This document shows, piece after piece, positions 16,298 through 24,629 of a stretch of DNA of 51,347 bases. The translations under genes and the position numbers were made by a program. Source of the DNA: an uncultured Bacteroidales bacterium (GTDB lineage: Bacteria; Bacteroidota; Bacteroidia; Bacteroidales; Paludibacteraceae); assembly GCA_937911935.1 (NCBI GenBank), contig CALDQH010000070.1, positions 1-51,347 on the forward strand. Direction: 5' to 3'. Under the pieces are notes generated by a model, which ran no database searches, was not told where the DNA came from, and saw only the letters and a list, made by a program, of their open reading frames with translations. How positions within the stretch are numbered: the stretch's first letter is position 1; each line of letters opens with the position of its first letter.

Positions 16298-17017
16298 TTA
16301 GAATTTTAACATGTCTTTCATGCCTAAGCAACCTTTTTTGCCGCATGCAAACTCGGCAGCAAGAACAGCTCCTAAAGCAAAACCGTTGCGGTTTTTGGCA
16401 TCGTGAGTAATGGTAATATAATCAAAATCAGACTCGTATTGGATGGTATGAATACCAGGAACCATGCCTTCGCGAATGGCTTTAATGGTTAAAGTTGGAT
16501 CTTGTGCCTTTCCTTCGCCCAATGCCCATTCTGTTTTTCGTTCGATGTTGTTTAAAATACCTTCGGCAAGGGTAATGGCAGTTCCGCTTGGAGCATCTAA
16601 TTTTTGTGTGTGGTGAGTCTCCTCCATGCCTACTTGGTATGTAGGGAATTGATTCATGATACGAGCCAAATACTCATTAACAGCAAAAAAGATGTTCACG
16701 CCAAGGCTAAAGTTGGATGCCCAAAAGAATGCCAATCTTTTTTCTTCGCAAAGAGCCTTAATTTCGGGCATTTGTTCGGTCCAACCCGTGGTGCCAGATA
16801 CAACAGAAACACCAGCTTGAAAGGCTTTTTTGTAGTTTTGAACAGCTACTTTGGGAGCTGTAAATTCAATGGCAATATCAGCGCTTTTAAAGGCCTGAGA
16901 ATTAAAATCTTCTTGGTTGTCAATATCGATGCGGCTAACGATTTCGTGTCCGCGACTAAGGGCAATTTGTTCGATGATTTTGCCCATTTTTCCGTATCCA
17001 ATTAATGCTATTTTCAT
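16298..17017 (-). CDS. dapB: 4-hydroxy-tetrahydrodipicolinate reductase
   Basis: NAD(P)H-dependent reductase of the lysine/diaminopimelate pathway, supplying peptidoglycan precursors. 239 residues: nucleotide loop GYGKMG (7-12), SGTTGW (74-79), and the substrate site EETHHTQKLDAPSGTA with catalytic His135/136 and Lys139. It is the first gene of the dapB-lepB-wbqC-protease-recO run. A -7 promoter match lies about 45 bases upstream. Length is normal. Confidence 0.95.
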   Translation of the reverse strand: MKIALIGYGKMGKIIEQIALSRGHEIVSRIDIDNQEDFNSQAFKSADIAIEFTAPKVAVQNYKKAFQAGVSVVSGTTGWTEQMPEIKALCEEKRLAFFWASNFSLGVNIFFAVNEYLARIMNQFPTYQVGMEETHHTQKLDAPSGTAITLAEGILNNIERKTEWALGEGKAQDPTLTIKAIREGMVPGIHTIQYESDFDYITITHDAKNRNGFALGAVLAAEFACGKKGCLGMKDMLKF

Positions 17018-17059
17018 GGGTTATGGTGTTTTGATCTTTTTTATAAAGTGTTAGGCAGA

Positions 17060-17067
17060 CAAAAATA
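17060..17067 (-). promoter_or_regulatory. Putative dapB -7 promoter element
   Basis: The minus strand reads TATTTTTG, matching TAnnTTTG, about 43 bases upstream of the dapB ATG. The nearest TTTG (minus strand of 17092-17095) lies 24 bases upstream, further than the usual 19-20, so the -33 assignment is doubtful. Confidence 0.4.
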
Positions 17068-17129
17068 CGAATTATCTGTGTAAAAAACGAACAAAATAAA
17101 GAAAACAGGATATAGAAGCAGCAGTGGGG

Positions 17130-17161
17130 TTTGTCTTTTCTAAAAACTTATCCTAATTTTG
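17130..17161 (+). promoter_or_regulatory. Putative promoter of the zinc-ribbon gene
   Basis: TTTG (17130-17133), a 20-base spacer and TAATTTTG (17154-17161) form one of the best Bacteroidetes-consensus promoters in the window, about 30 bases upstream of the ATG at 17192. It supports that start rather than the TTG-type start at 17159, which would lie within the promoter. Confidence 0.6.
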
Positions 17162-17191
17162 TGTCTCAAAATAGGTAAATATAAAGATTTT

Positions 17192-17515
17192 ATGGAGGAT
17201 AAAAATAAACCACCGTATGGACCACGTCCCGTATATCCAACTCCTCGACTTAATTGTTTGGTAAAGCGTCCCGAAAACACACCCGTTTGTGTAAAATGCG
17301 GTGCTTGTTTGTCGGGCAAATTGCAACAATCAACCCAGTTTACTTGCGATCATTGTGGACGAAAGTTTAATATGTGCCGCGACTGCGGACGCGATGCGTT
17401 CTGTCCTGAATGTGGTGGCTGGTTGTTGAATAGCTGGGAAGCAGCAGGCAAATGGTTAGTACGCATGCAAACCAATCCTCAAGAAGAGAGAAAACATAAA
17501 CGGGAACACCTGTAG
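17192..17515 (+). CDS. Small cysteine-rich double zinc-ribbon protein, function unknown
   Basis: 107 residues with ten cysteines. Cys33/36/39 (CVKCGAC) and Cys52/55 (CDHC) could form one zinc ribbon; Cys62/65 (CRDC) and Cys71/74 (CPEC) could form a second. A proline-rich N-terminus and a basic C-terminal tail (ERKHKREHL) flank the ribbons, suggesting nucleic-acid or protein binding. No signal peptide. It is a single-gene unit with its own promoter, facing the murU-like gene, whose stop codon directly abuts its own. I do not recognise the family. Confidence 0.7.
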   Translation: MEDKNKPPYGPRPVYPTPRLNCLVKRPENTPVCVKCGACLSGKLQQSTQFTCDHCGRKFNMCRDCGRDAFCPECGGWLLNSWEAAGKWLVRMQTNPQEERKHKREHL

Positions 17516-18232
17516 CTAAAAGTTTTCTGCTTGCTTTAAGGAGTCTAATTTTCCTACATCCAATAGTTTTAAATCAGGCTGCTCGTATCCATAAATGGGA
17601 TAATTTAAACATTGATCCAAGTAAAAATCAATGATAGAAAATTTATCGGGATAGTTTTGCATTGCATCGAAAAGCACAGGAGAAAATCCGTGAATACCGC
17701 TAAATGCGTATGGCTTTAACGTTGAAATGTCAAGATTTTTATACGGAGTTTTTACTTGTCCTGTTTGCGTGTTTGTCCATGCTTTAAGGCGCATTTGTTC
17801 GTCAAAAAGCAAATAGCGGCTACTTTTACGCTGGCTTACCAATAAGGTTGCAGCGGCTTTTTGTTGATGATGGAGTTGCATCAGTGCCATTACATCGGCG
17901 TTAGATAGGATGTCCACATTATGAATCAAAAATGATTCATTGCCCAACAAAGGTTGGGCTTTTTTTATGGCACCTCCCGTCTCTAATAAAGCGTCTGTTT
18001 CGTCCGATATAGCAACTTCGGTTTCTGACCACTGATTTTGTAGGTATTGTACAATCTGATTGGCAAAATGATGTACGTTGACTACAAAAGAATGGATTCC
18101 ACAACCTTGTAACTTTTCCATAACATGTCCCAAGAGCGGTTTGCCATTTACGGGCACAAGAGCTTTAGGCATGGTATCGGTGAGTGGTTTTAAACGGGAG
18201 CCTAATCCGGCTGCGAAAACAAAGGCTTTCAT
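17516..18232 (-). CDS. MurU-like sugar-1-phosphate nucleotidyltransferase
   Basis: 238-residue nucleotidyltransferase with the pyrophosphorylase signature (AAGLGSRLKPLT at 7-18, Lys23 following), the LLETGG loop and a metal-binding Asp in HNVD. Closest by eye to MurU, which makes UDP-MurNAc from MurNAc-1-phosphate in cell-wall recycling; a mannose- or glucose-1-phosphate enzyme is the alternative. Its ATG overlaps the stop of the kinase-RapZ fusion gene (ATGA), which favours the MurU reading, because AmgK and MurU act in succession in Pseudomonas. The start is set at 18232 (MKAFVFAAG); four extra upstream residues are unlikely. Confidence 0.8.
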   Translation of the reverse strand: MKAFVFAAGLGSRLKPLTDTMPKALVPVNGKPLLGHVMEKLQGCGIHSFVVNVHHFANQIVQYLQNQWSETEVAISDETDALLETGGAIKKAQPLLGNESFLIHNVDILSNADVMALMQLHHQQKAAATLLVSQRKSSRYLLFDEQMRLKAWTNTQTGQVKTPYKNLDISTLKPYAFSGIHGFSPVLFDAMQNYPDKFSIIDFYLDQCLNYPIYGYEQPDLKLLDVGKLDSLKQAENF

Positions 18233-19659
18233 GGTTCTGTGCAATTAAACAATTGGGTAATGTGTTGCTCTCTGTGGTGTAAGCGTACTTGTACGTTAAA
18301 TTTGTGGGCAAGATGTTCGGCAAGGTGTTGCGCTCCATAAACCGAGCGATGTTGTCCCCCTGTGCATCCAAAACAGAATTGAAGATGGGTAAATCCACGT
18401 TTTATGTAACGTTCAACGGCTGGATCGGCAAGTGCATATACATGCTCCATAAAGGTCAAAATTTCGCCGTCTTCTTCTAAAAAATCAATTACAGTTTGGT
18501 CTAAGCCTGTCAACTTTTTATAGGGCTCGTATCTGCCTGGATTGTGAATGGCACGGCAATCAAATACAAAGCCGCCTCCATTGCCCGAATAATCAGTGGG
18601 TATGCCTTTTTTATACGAGAAACTATATACATCAACGCACAATTTTTGTGGGTCTATGCAGGGTTGAATAACAGAAGTATCGTATTTTTTTACTAATTGG
18701 AGTAGTACTTCAGTTAGATAGGGGTATGCCTCGTAATCGTTCGATTTTAATAGATGCTGTAATTGTTGGATGGCAAAAGGTATGCTCGCAATAAAGTGCG
18801 CTTTCTGTTCGATAAGCCCTCTAAAGCCGTATGCTCCCAAGACTTGCAGGGTTCTAAAAAGGGCAAAAAGAGCGATGTTTTTGCCAAAGGTGGTATCGTC
18901 CACTTGGTAGTAGGGTGCTAAAGCTTTTTTGTACGTCTCAATAAGCGAGTTGCGCAAAGAGTCGGGCATGTTGGCTTTTGCTTGATATATAAAAGAGACC
19001 AAGTCGTAGTAGAAGGGACCTTTTCTGCCGCCTTGGTAGTCGATAAAATATGGTTGACCTTTTACAATCATGACATTTCTACTTTGAAAATCGCGATACA
19101 TAAAAGTAGGAGAATCGACAGAAAGTAGGTCCGTGCACAACTTATCAAAATCGTCTTCTAAAAGTGCTTCGTTAAATTCAATACCCGATGGCTTTAAAAA
19201 CTCGTACTTAAAGTAGTTTAGGTCCCAATAAACAGTACGTTTGTCAAAAGCAGCTTGGGGATAGCAATTTTGAAAATCCAAATCTTGGGCAACTTCAAAC
19301 TGAATGCGAGGCAACTCGGCAATGGTTTTATGCAATAAGGCGATGGTCGATTCGCTGTATCCCTTGGCAATGTGCTCAAAAAATAAGGATTCGTCGCCTA
19401 AATCGCTTTGCAAGTAACATTGTTCGTTGGCTGATACGGCAAGGATTTGCGGGACAGCAATGCCACATGCCGTCATTTTTGCGGTTAGGGTTAAGAAAGC
19501 GTGGTTCTCTTTTAAATCAGAGCCATATACACCGATATAAGACTTATCCCCTTGCCACAAACGATAGTACACTCTATTAGAGCCAGAGCCCGCCAATACC
19601 CTGTATTGGGTAGGTCGGGCTCCGCTATATTGTTCAAAAAGTTGAAATAAAACTTCCAT
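18229..19659 (-). CDS. AmgK-like sugar kinase fused to a RapZ C-terminal domain
   Basis: 476 residues with two recognisable parts. Residues 1-320 form an aminoglycoside-phosphotransferase/AmgK-like kinase: GSGSNRVYYRL nucleotide region, catalytic loop YRDFQSRN (Asp190, Asn195), metal Asp207 in FIDYQGG, and GPFYYDLVS. AmgK phosphorylates the anomeric position of MurNAc and GlcNAc. Residues 343-472 match the C-terminal domain of RapZ (KKGIP, FDCR, LTGLD and the loop GCTGGQHRSVY at 431-441), which in E. coli senses glucosamine-6-phosphate. The RapZ N-terminal P-loop domain is absent. I infer a cell-wall sugar kinase controlled by an amino-sugar-phosphate sensor. It is followed by the MurU-like gene with a 4-base overlap. 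Confidence 0.85.
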   Translation of the reverse strand: MEVLFQLFEQYSGARPTQYRVLAGSGSNRVYYRLWQGDKSYIGVYGSDLKENHAFLTLTAKMTACGIAVPQILAVSANEQCYLQSDLGDESLFFEHIAKGYSESTIALLHKTIAELPRIQFEVAQDLDFQNCYPQAAFDKRTVYWDLNYFKYEFLKPSGIEFNEALLEDDFDKLCTDLLSVDSPTFMYRDFQSRNVMIVKGQPYFIDYQGGRKGPFYYDLVSFIYQAKANMPDSLRNSLIETYKKALAPYYQVDDTTFGKNIALFALFRTLQVLGAYGFRGLIEQKAHFIASIPFAIQQLQHLLKSNDYEAYPYLTEVLLQLVKKYDTSVIQPCIDPQKLCVDVYSFSYKKGIPTDYSGNGGGFVFDCRAIHNPGRYEPYKKLTGLDQTVIDFLEEDGEILTFMEHVYALADPAVERYIKRGFTHLQFCFGCTGGQHRSVYGAQHLAEHLAHKFNVQVRLHHREQHITQLFNCTEP

Positions 19660-19669
19660 GTAGTATTAC

Positions 19670-20488
19670 TTATTTCTTTTTGTTTGAAGAAGTCTTTGTT
19701 TTGGGTTTTTCTTTTTCAAGATTGTCAATAGTTGTGTTTTTCTTGTTCAAATCAGAACTAACATTGGCTATTTTCTCGTTAATTTTACTTAGTTCTTCGT
19801 TTAAAACACTACGTTCGGCATTTAACTTTTCTGCTTTCTTTTGATCTTTTTCGATAGCCTTGGTATCAACGTTTAAATCGTTAGTGCCTACAATCGTCTT
19901 GCTTGCTTCAAATTTTAGTTGAGCATCGGAGTTTTTCTTGATTTTTTTCTCAATTTTATCGCGTTGCTTTTGCAACTTAGCAAGTTCTTTGTCAATGCCT
20001 TTTAACTCTTCTTGGTGCGCTTGCATGGCTACATTGTAACGGTAGTGTTGCACATCTAAGTCTAAATCGGTAAGCCATTTGTACATTTTGTTGGTTGTAA
20101 CGGTATCTTCTGTAGGGATGATAAAATTATCGTATCCTTGAGATAACAAAACGTTGATGGTACCCGCGTTTTTAGAACCGACAAATTGCACGTACATATC
20201 AAACATCTTATTCCAAATGAAGTTGTACTTTATCCCTTTAAAAGCGTAGAAATTCTTCTTTTTATTTCCTTCTACACCTTCGGTTTCCATGCGCTGGATA
20301 ACAGCGGTTTCTATGTCTTCGACAGGGTAGTTAAACGTGATGGTATAACCCATAATGAGGTTTTTGTCGTAATTTAAAACACTCTTGATTTCGGGTTTTG
20401 CACCACTATCAGAAGTATAAGAACTTTCTTGTGCAATGATGCCTCCTGTTATGAACAAAGCAGCGCAAATAGCTATTATCTTTTTCAT
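19670..20488 (-). CDS. Secreted coiled-coil protein, function unknown
   Basis: 272 residues: signal peptide (1-19, cut after IIAQ), a mixed alpha/beta region to about residue 150, then a long lysine- and glutamate-rich coiled coil (about 160-265) ending in a run of basic residues (KTKTSSNKKK). It should reside in the periplasm or outer envelope. No family recognised. The ATG at 20488 gives a proper signal peptide; 14 upstream in-frame residues do not belong. It lies 10 bases before the kinase-RapZ gene and heads that run, so a link to cell-wall turnover is possible but unproven. Confidence 0.75.
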   Translation of the reverse strand: MKKIIAICAALFITGGIIAQESSYTSDSGAKPEIKSVLNYDKNLIMGYTITFNYPVEDIETAVIQRMETEGVEGNKKKNFYAFKGIKYNFIWNKMFDMYVQFVGSKNAGTINVLLSQGYDNFIIPTEDTVTTNKMYKWLTDLDLDVQHYRYNVAMQAHQEELKGIDKELAKLQKQRDKIEKKIKKNSDAQLKFEASKTIVGTNDLNVDTKAIEKDQKKAEKLNAERSVLNEELSKINEKIANVSSDLNKKNTTIDNLEKEKPKTKTSSNKKK

Positions 20489-20512
20489 CGTATTAAGTTT
20501 TGTTTCACCTTG

Positions 20513-20520
20513 CAAAAATA
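20513..20520 (-). promoter_or_regulatory. Putative promoter -7 element of the coiled-coil/kinase-RapZ/murU run
   Basis: The minus strand reads TATTTTTG, matching TAnnTTTG, 25 bases upstream of the coiled-coil gene's ATG. No good -33 element is visible. Confidence 0.4.
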
Positions 20521-20563
20521 ACAAAAACAAAGGAAAGTTATGCTTTTGTGATCTAAAAATCGG

Positions 20564-22990
20564 TTAAAAATCGGTCATCATTTCCCCCTCGTACATGGCT
20601 TCTCCGCCCATGTCGTTGTTTTGTTGCACTTTGTTTCTTTTGGGGCGCATGTTACCAAAGTTGTACGAGATTGATATTCGGTAACTTCTTCCGACAGAAG
20701 TGTTGGCACTTTCTTGGTAGAAGTTATCGCTGTAATTGGTTCGTAAACTATTGGAGCGCGAGTTGAGAATGTCGTTTACCGTAAAGTTTACGCTTAACGC
20801 TTTGTTTAGGAACGATGCTTTAATGCCAGCATTTAATCCATATCGATGGTCAACAGTACCTTGAGCTACCAATCGGGGTGCATTGTAGTAGGCAGTTACT
20901 TGAGCTGATAAGTTGCTAAGTATTTTTACATTGGCATTAACTCTGGCATTCCAAGAGAAAGTTTCGGTTTTGGCAATTTTGTATTCCTCGTTTTCGCCTA
21001 AACTATAGTAGTATCCAGTAACACTTGTAGTTAGGTCCAAATAGTTTTTAAATAATCTGTTTTTAGCAATCAGTTCGATACCAGCATTGTGTGAATAGTT
21101 AATATTCTCGAAAGAATTCTCCATCACTCCTTCGTTATTTAGTTTGCTTACACGTTGAATAACGTTTTCTGTGTACGAATAATACAGACCTGCCGATAAG
21201 GTATGCTCATCCCATGTCTTTAAGTAATTTACCTCTACATTATTGCTAAATTCGGGCATCAACCAGGGGTTACCGTAGCTAATGTTGGTGGGATCCGAAC
21301 GGTCGATGTAGTTATCAATGAGCCTTCCTCTTGGACGGTTAATGCGTCTGGTATAATTTAACTGAATTTCATTCTGTTTAGGCAATTCGAACGATAGGTA
21401 TGCAGATGGGAATACTTGGAAATATGAACGGTTTATGTCATTTGCTTGCGTAATGGTTTCTTCGCCACGTACACCTAATTGAAAACCAAACCAATCAAAT
21501 TTATTGCCGTAGCTGGCGTACAAGGCATAAATTTGTTCAGTGTATAAAAAGGGGCGATAGCGGTCTGCGATTTCTGTATGATTGGCATCGAAACTTCTGT
21601 CCTGGCTGTTGGTATAGTCAAAATTAGCCTTAGCACCTACCTCCAATTTAGAATTTGGGGTAAACTTGTTAAAATAATCTACTTGTGCAGATGCACTGTG
21701 TCCTATTTCGTTTTGTGTCTGATATTCGGATATTTGACTAATAATACCTTCGTTGTTGTATAGATTATGGTAGTCGCTATTATTGTCGCGGTATCTACCA
21801 AAGTAGTTTAAATTGGCTGTTATTTCCTCTTTGTCAGCTACAAATTTGTGTTTGTAATCGATGGTGGCATTGTAAAACGCCATATCACCCAGGCTGTTGG
21901 TAGTACGGTTGCGTGTGTTTGTGGTGTCTTTATTCTGATCAAGGCTTGTATAATGCAATAAACTACTTCTGTCAAAATGGTTGTATGCTCCAAAAGCACT
22001 CATGCCAATTTCGTTTTGTTTGTCAATGCGGTATGTAAATCCTGTACGTAAAAAGCCATTGTAAAAGCGGTTGATGTTATTGCTTGTTTGGTTCAAGTAG
22101 GTGGTGTCTTTGCCTGCATCGAACGAAGTACGATTATTGTAACTACTATTGGTGCGCAAATTGTGCCTACCCGATGCATTTAAAAAGAAGTCCCATTTTC
22201 CTTGGTTGTAATTGAAGTTTAGACCTAAATTGCCACCAGGATAGTCATTGCCTTCTTGGTAATTGGTGCCAGCCGAAACACTGCCAAAATAGCCCCCTTT
22301 ATGAGATTCTTTCATGACAATGTTAATGATACCGACACTACCTTCTGGATTGTATTTGGCAGAGGGATTGGTGATGAGTTCTACCTTTTCGATGGTTTCG
22401 GCAGGTAGCATTTCAAGCACCTGTCCTTTATCGGTATCCGATAAACCAGAAGGTTTCCCGTTAATCCAAATTTCGACAGATGAGTTGTTGCGAAGTGAAA
22501 CGTTTCCTTCTGTATCGACTTCGACAGATGGTATGTTTTCTAAAATATCGGTTGCCGATGCGCCTTCTGCTAAGATGTTGTCGGAAACATTAAATACTTT
22601 CTTGTCAATGTCCAATTGCATGGCGGATTTTTGCCCAACAACCTCTATCTCCTTGATAAGTTGCGTGTCTTCTTCTAAAATAATTTTCCCCAATCGAACG
22701 TGTGGATGTTCTTCGGATAGGGTAATGGGTTTATTAACTGTTTTGTAGCCTACAAACGTAATGGTAAGTGTATATTTACCAGCTGGAGCGTATAACTCAA
22801 ATTTTCCGTCCATGTCAGATAGCGCACCAGTAACTAATTGATTGTTACTTTGTTGGTGTAGGGCTGTGTTGACGTACGCAAAGGGTTCGTTGCTGTTTTT
22901 GTCAATCAATGTGCCGCTTATTTTTAAATTATCGGCATACATGCAGGCTGCCCAAAGGCAAAAGATAAGGGTTAGGATATTCTTTTTCAT
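20564..22990 (-). CDS. TonB-dependent-receptor-like outer-membrane beta-barrel protein
   Basis: 808 residues: signal peptide (about 1-19), a carboxypeptidase-regulatory-like domain (21-105, ISGTLIDKNSNEPFAYVN), a plug domain (about 115-225, including EVVGQKSAMQLDIDKKVFNV and WINGKPSGL), then a beta-barrel of the OMP_b-brl_3 type to the C-terminus. It lacks a SusD partner gene, so it is not a classical SusC-type glycan importer. Such receptors move iron chelates, cofactors or peptides; the substrate is unknown here. It stands alone after aroQ, separated from it by a terminator. I see no consensus promoter in its upstream gap of about 90 bases. Confidence 0.85.
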   Translation of the reverse strand: MKKNILTLIFCLWAACMYADNLKISGTLIDKNSNEPFAYVNTALHQQSNNQLVTGALSDMDGKFELYAPAGKYTLTITFVGYKTVNKPITLSEEHPHVRLGKIILEEDTQLIKEIEVVGQKSAMQLDIDKKVFNVSDNILAEGASATDILENIPSVEVDTEGNVSLRNNSSVEIWINGKPSGLSDTDKGQVLEMLPAETIEKVELITNPSAKYNPEGSVGIINIVMKESHKGGYFGSVSAGTNYQEGNDYPGGNLGLNFNYNQGKWDFFLNASGRHNLRTNSSYNNRTSFDAGKDTTYLNQTSNNINRFYNGFLRTGFTYRIDKQNEIGMSAFGAYNHFDRSSLLHYTSLDQNKDTTNTRNRTTNSLGDMAFYNATIDYKHKFVADKEEITANLNYFGRYRDNNSDYHNLYNNEGIISQISEYQTQNEIGHSASAQVDYFNKFTPNSKLEVGAKANFDYTNSQDRSFDANHTEIADRYRPFLYTEQIYALYASYGNKFDWFGFQLGVRGEETITQANDINRSYFQVFPSAYLSFELPKQNEIQLNYTRRINRPRGRLIDNYIDRSDPTNISYGNPWLMPEFSNNVEVNYLKTWDEHTLSAGLYYSYTENVIQRVSKLNNEGVMENSFENINYSHNAGIELIAKNRLFKNYLDLTTSVTGYYYSLGENEEYKIAKTETFSWNARVNANVKILSNLSAQVTAYYNAPRLVAQGTVDHRYGLNAGIKASFLNKALSVNFTVNDILNSRSNSLRTNYSDNFYQESANTSVGRSYRISISYNFGNMRPKRNKVQQNNDMGGEAMYEGEMMTDF

Positions 22991-23037
22991 ATTTCGCAGA
23001 CGATGCGGAATTTAAATGGTTTAATGCGGTGAAAAAA

Positions 23038-23075
23038 ATATGGGGCTGATGAATAAAATTGAATCAGTCCCATAT
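23038..23075 (-). terminator. Rho-independent terminator after aroQ
   Basis: On the minus strand ATATGGGACTGAT (from 23075) pairs with ATCAGCCCCATAT (to 23038), one A-C mismatch, 12-base loop, followed by TTTTTTT. It ends the ilvE-aroQ transcript before the receptor gene. Its stem shares the GGGGCTGA core with the terminators at 37569 and 39741. Confidence 0.75.
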
Positions 23076-23078
23076 ATG

Positions 23079-23492
23079 TTATAAAAAACTTTGTAGTGCT
23101 AATTGGTATGATTGCAACCCGAAGCCTGAGATGCACCCTTTACAAACGGGTGTTAAAAAAGATTCGTGTCTGTAACTCTCTCGGGCAAATACATTGGATA
23201 AATGTACTTCGACCACGGGAGTTGTTATGGCTTTGATGGCATCACCAATGGCAATAGAGGTGTGTGTGTAAGCACCGGCATTAAAAATAATGCCAGTGTA
23301 TGAGAATCCTACTTCGTGTAATTTATTAATCAGTTCGCCTTCTACGTTCGACTGGAAATAATCAATTTGTATAGAACTAAACTGCTCGCGCAATGTTTTT
23401 AGGTACGAATCAAATCCTTCCTTGCCGTAAATTTCGGGCTCACGAGTACCTAACAAGTTGAGGTTAGGACCGTTTAAGATTAAAATTTTCAT
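23079..23492 (-). CDS. aroQ: 3-dehydroquinate dehydratase, type II
   Basis: Dodecameric enzyme that dehydrates 3-dehydroquinate to 3-dehydroshikimate in the shikimate pathway. 137 residues: NGPNLNLLGTREPEIYG (7-23) with active-site Arg17 and Tyr22, FQSNVEGELI (46-55), NAGAYTHTS (71-79) and the His97 region VEVHLSN, plus Arg108. It starts at MKILILNGPN. ATG 23492 lies 2 bases after the ilvE stop, so the two are cotranscribed. Confidence 0.95.
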   Translation of the reverse strand: MKILILNGPNLNLLGTREPEIYGKEGFDSYLKTLREQFSSIQIDYFQSNVEGELINKLHEVGFSYTGIIFNAGAYTHTSIAIGDAIKAITTPVVEVHLSNVFARESYRHESFLTPVCKGCISGFGLQSYQLALQSFL

Positions 23493-23494
23493 TA

Positions 23495-24511
23495 TTAAAC
23501 AAAAGTAATCCAACCGTGTGTATCGGGTTCGTCTCCGTATTGGATAGCACGAAGTTTGTTGTACAATTTGGTGCTAATAGGACCAGGCTTGCCATCTTTA
23601 GAGAATACGTACGATTTGTTGTTATCTAAGTCATCCAAACGTTCGATAGGACTGATCACAGCAGCAGTGCCACAAGCACCGGCTTCTTCGAATGTGCTCA
23701 ATTCTTCTTCGGCAATAGGACGACGTTCTACTTTCAAACCCAAATCTTCTGCTAATACCATCAAACTTTTGTTGGTGATAGAAGGCAAGATAGAGGTAGA
23801 TTGTGGTGTGATGTATGTATTGTCTTTAATGGCAAAGAAGTTTGCGGCACCGCATTCGTCAATGTATTTCTTTTCTTTGGCATCCAAATAAAATTCAGAT
23901 GAATAACCTTTGGCGTGTGCTTCTTGGTGAGCTGCCAAACTAGCAGCATAGTTGCCACCTACTTTATAAATACCAGTTCCCAAAGGAGCTGAACGGTCGT
24001 ATTTACGGGTAATAACATAAGGATTGGTAGAAAAACCACCTTTAAAGTAAGGACCTACTGGCGATACAAATACAATGAATAAGTAATCTTTGGCAGGACT
24101 AACACCAATTTGAGGCGTGTAGCCAAAAAGTACAGGGCGGATGTAAAGTGCTGCACCGCTTTCGTAGGGAGGAACAAACTCCATGTTGGCTTTTACTGCC
24201 ATCATAACAGCTTTTTCAAAAACTCCTTCTGGCAATGCTGGCATACAAATACCATTGCATGATGAAGCCAAGCGTTTGGCATTTTCGTCAATGCGGAAGA
24301 TGCGTACTTTGCCATCTTTTCCTTTAAATGCTTTTAAACCTTCAAAAGCTTCTTGACCATAGTGCAAGCATGTTGCCGCCATGTGTATGTTGATGGTTTC
24401 GTCAGTGTGTAGTTCTAACTCGCCCCATTTTCCATTGTGGTATTCGCAACGAACATTGGCATTTGTTTTTAGGTAGCCAAAACCCAATTCAGACCAATTG
24501 ATATTTTCCAT
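23495..24511 (-). CDS. ilvE: Branched-chain amino acid aminotransferase
   Basis: PLP fold-type IV transaminase interconverting leucine, isoleucine and valine with their 2-oxo acids. 338 residues: the PLP lysine is Lys181 in GIYKVGGNYAAS, with EAFEGLKAF (52-60), RPVLFGYTP near 123-131 and the phosphate-binding ACGTAAVISPI segment. It starts at MENINWSELGFGYLK (ATG 24511); 20 additional upstream residues are not family-like. It is cotranscribed with aroQ; a -7 element lies about 28 bases upstream. Confidence 0.95.
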   Translation of the reverse strand: MENINWSELGFGYLKTNANVRCEYHNGKWGELELHTDETINIHMAATCLHYGQEAFEGLKAFKGKDGKVRIFRIDENAKRLASSCNGICMPALPEGVFEKAVMMAVKANMEFVPPYESGAALYIRPVLFGYTPQIGVSPAKDYLFIVFVSPVGPYFKGGFSTNPYVITRKYDRSAPLGTGIYKVGGNYAASLAAHQEAHAKGYSSEFYLDAKEKKYIDECGAANFFAIKDNTYITPQSTSILPSITNKSLMVLAEDLGLKVERRPIAEEELSTFEEAGACGTAAVISPIERLDDLDNNKSYVFSKDGKPGPISTKLYNKLRAIQYGDEPDTHGWITFV

Positions 24512-24538
24512 ATGATTGTGTATTATTATTTTCCGTCG

Positions 24539-24546
24539 CAAAATTA
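24539..24546 (-). promoter_or_regulatory. Putative ilvE -7 promoter element
   Basis: The minus strand reads TAATTTTG, an exact TAnnTTTG match, 28 bases upstream of the ilvE ATG. A TTTG lies 24 bases further upstream (24571-24574), a longer spacer than usual. Confidence 0.45.
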
Positions 24547-24590
24547 ACCCAAAAAAAGTAAAAAATGACACAAAAATGCATTAAAATTAT

Positions 24591-24598
24591 TAAGTTTG
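24591..24598 (+). promoter_or_regulatory. Putative lpxK -7 promoter element
   Basis: TAAGTTTG matches TAnnTTTG, 31 bases before the lpxK ATG at 24630. No clear -33 element. It supports ATG 24630 over the in-frame TTG at 24603. Confidence 0.45.
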
Positions 24599-24629
24599 TA
24601 AATTGAGAGTGATAATAAACCTGCAGACG

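Noticed and set aside
18229..19659. Aminoglycoside resistance enzyme
   Set aside because: The N-terminal kinase resembles the APH family, but the RDFxSRN and GPxxYDLVS pattern, RapZ domain and MurU-like partner favour a wall-sugar kinase.
20564..22990. SusC-type glycan importer (PUL)
   Set aside because: No SusD partner or glycan-degrading enzymes nearby, and the barrel resembles the OMP_b-brl_3 group.
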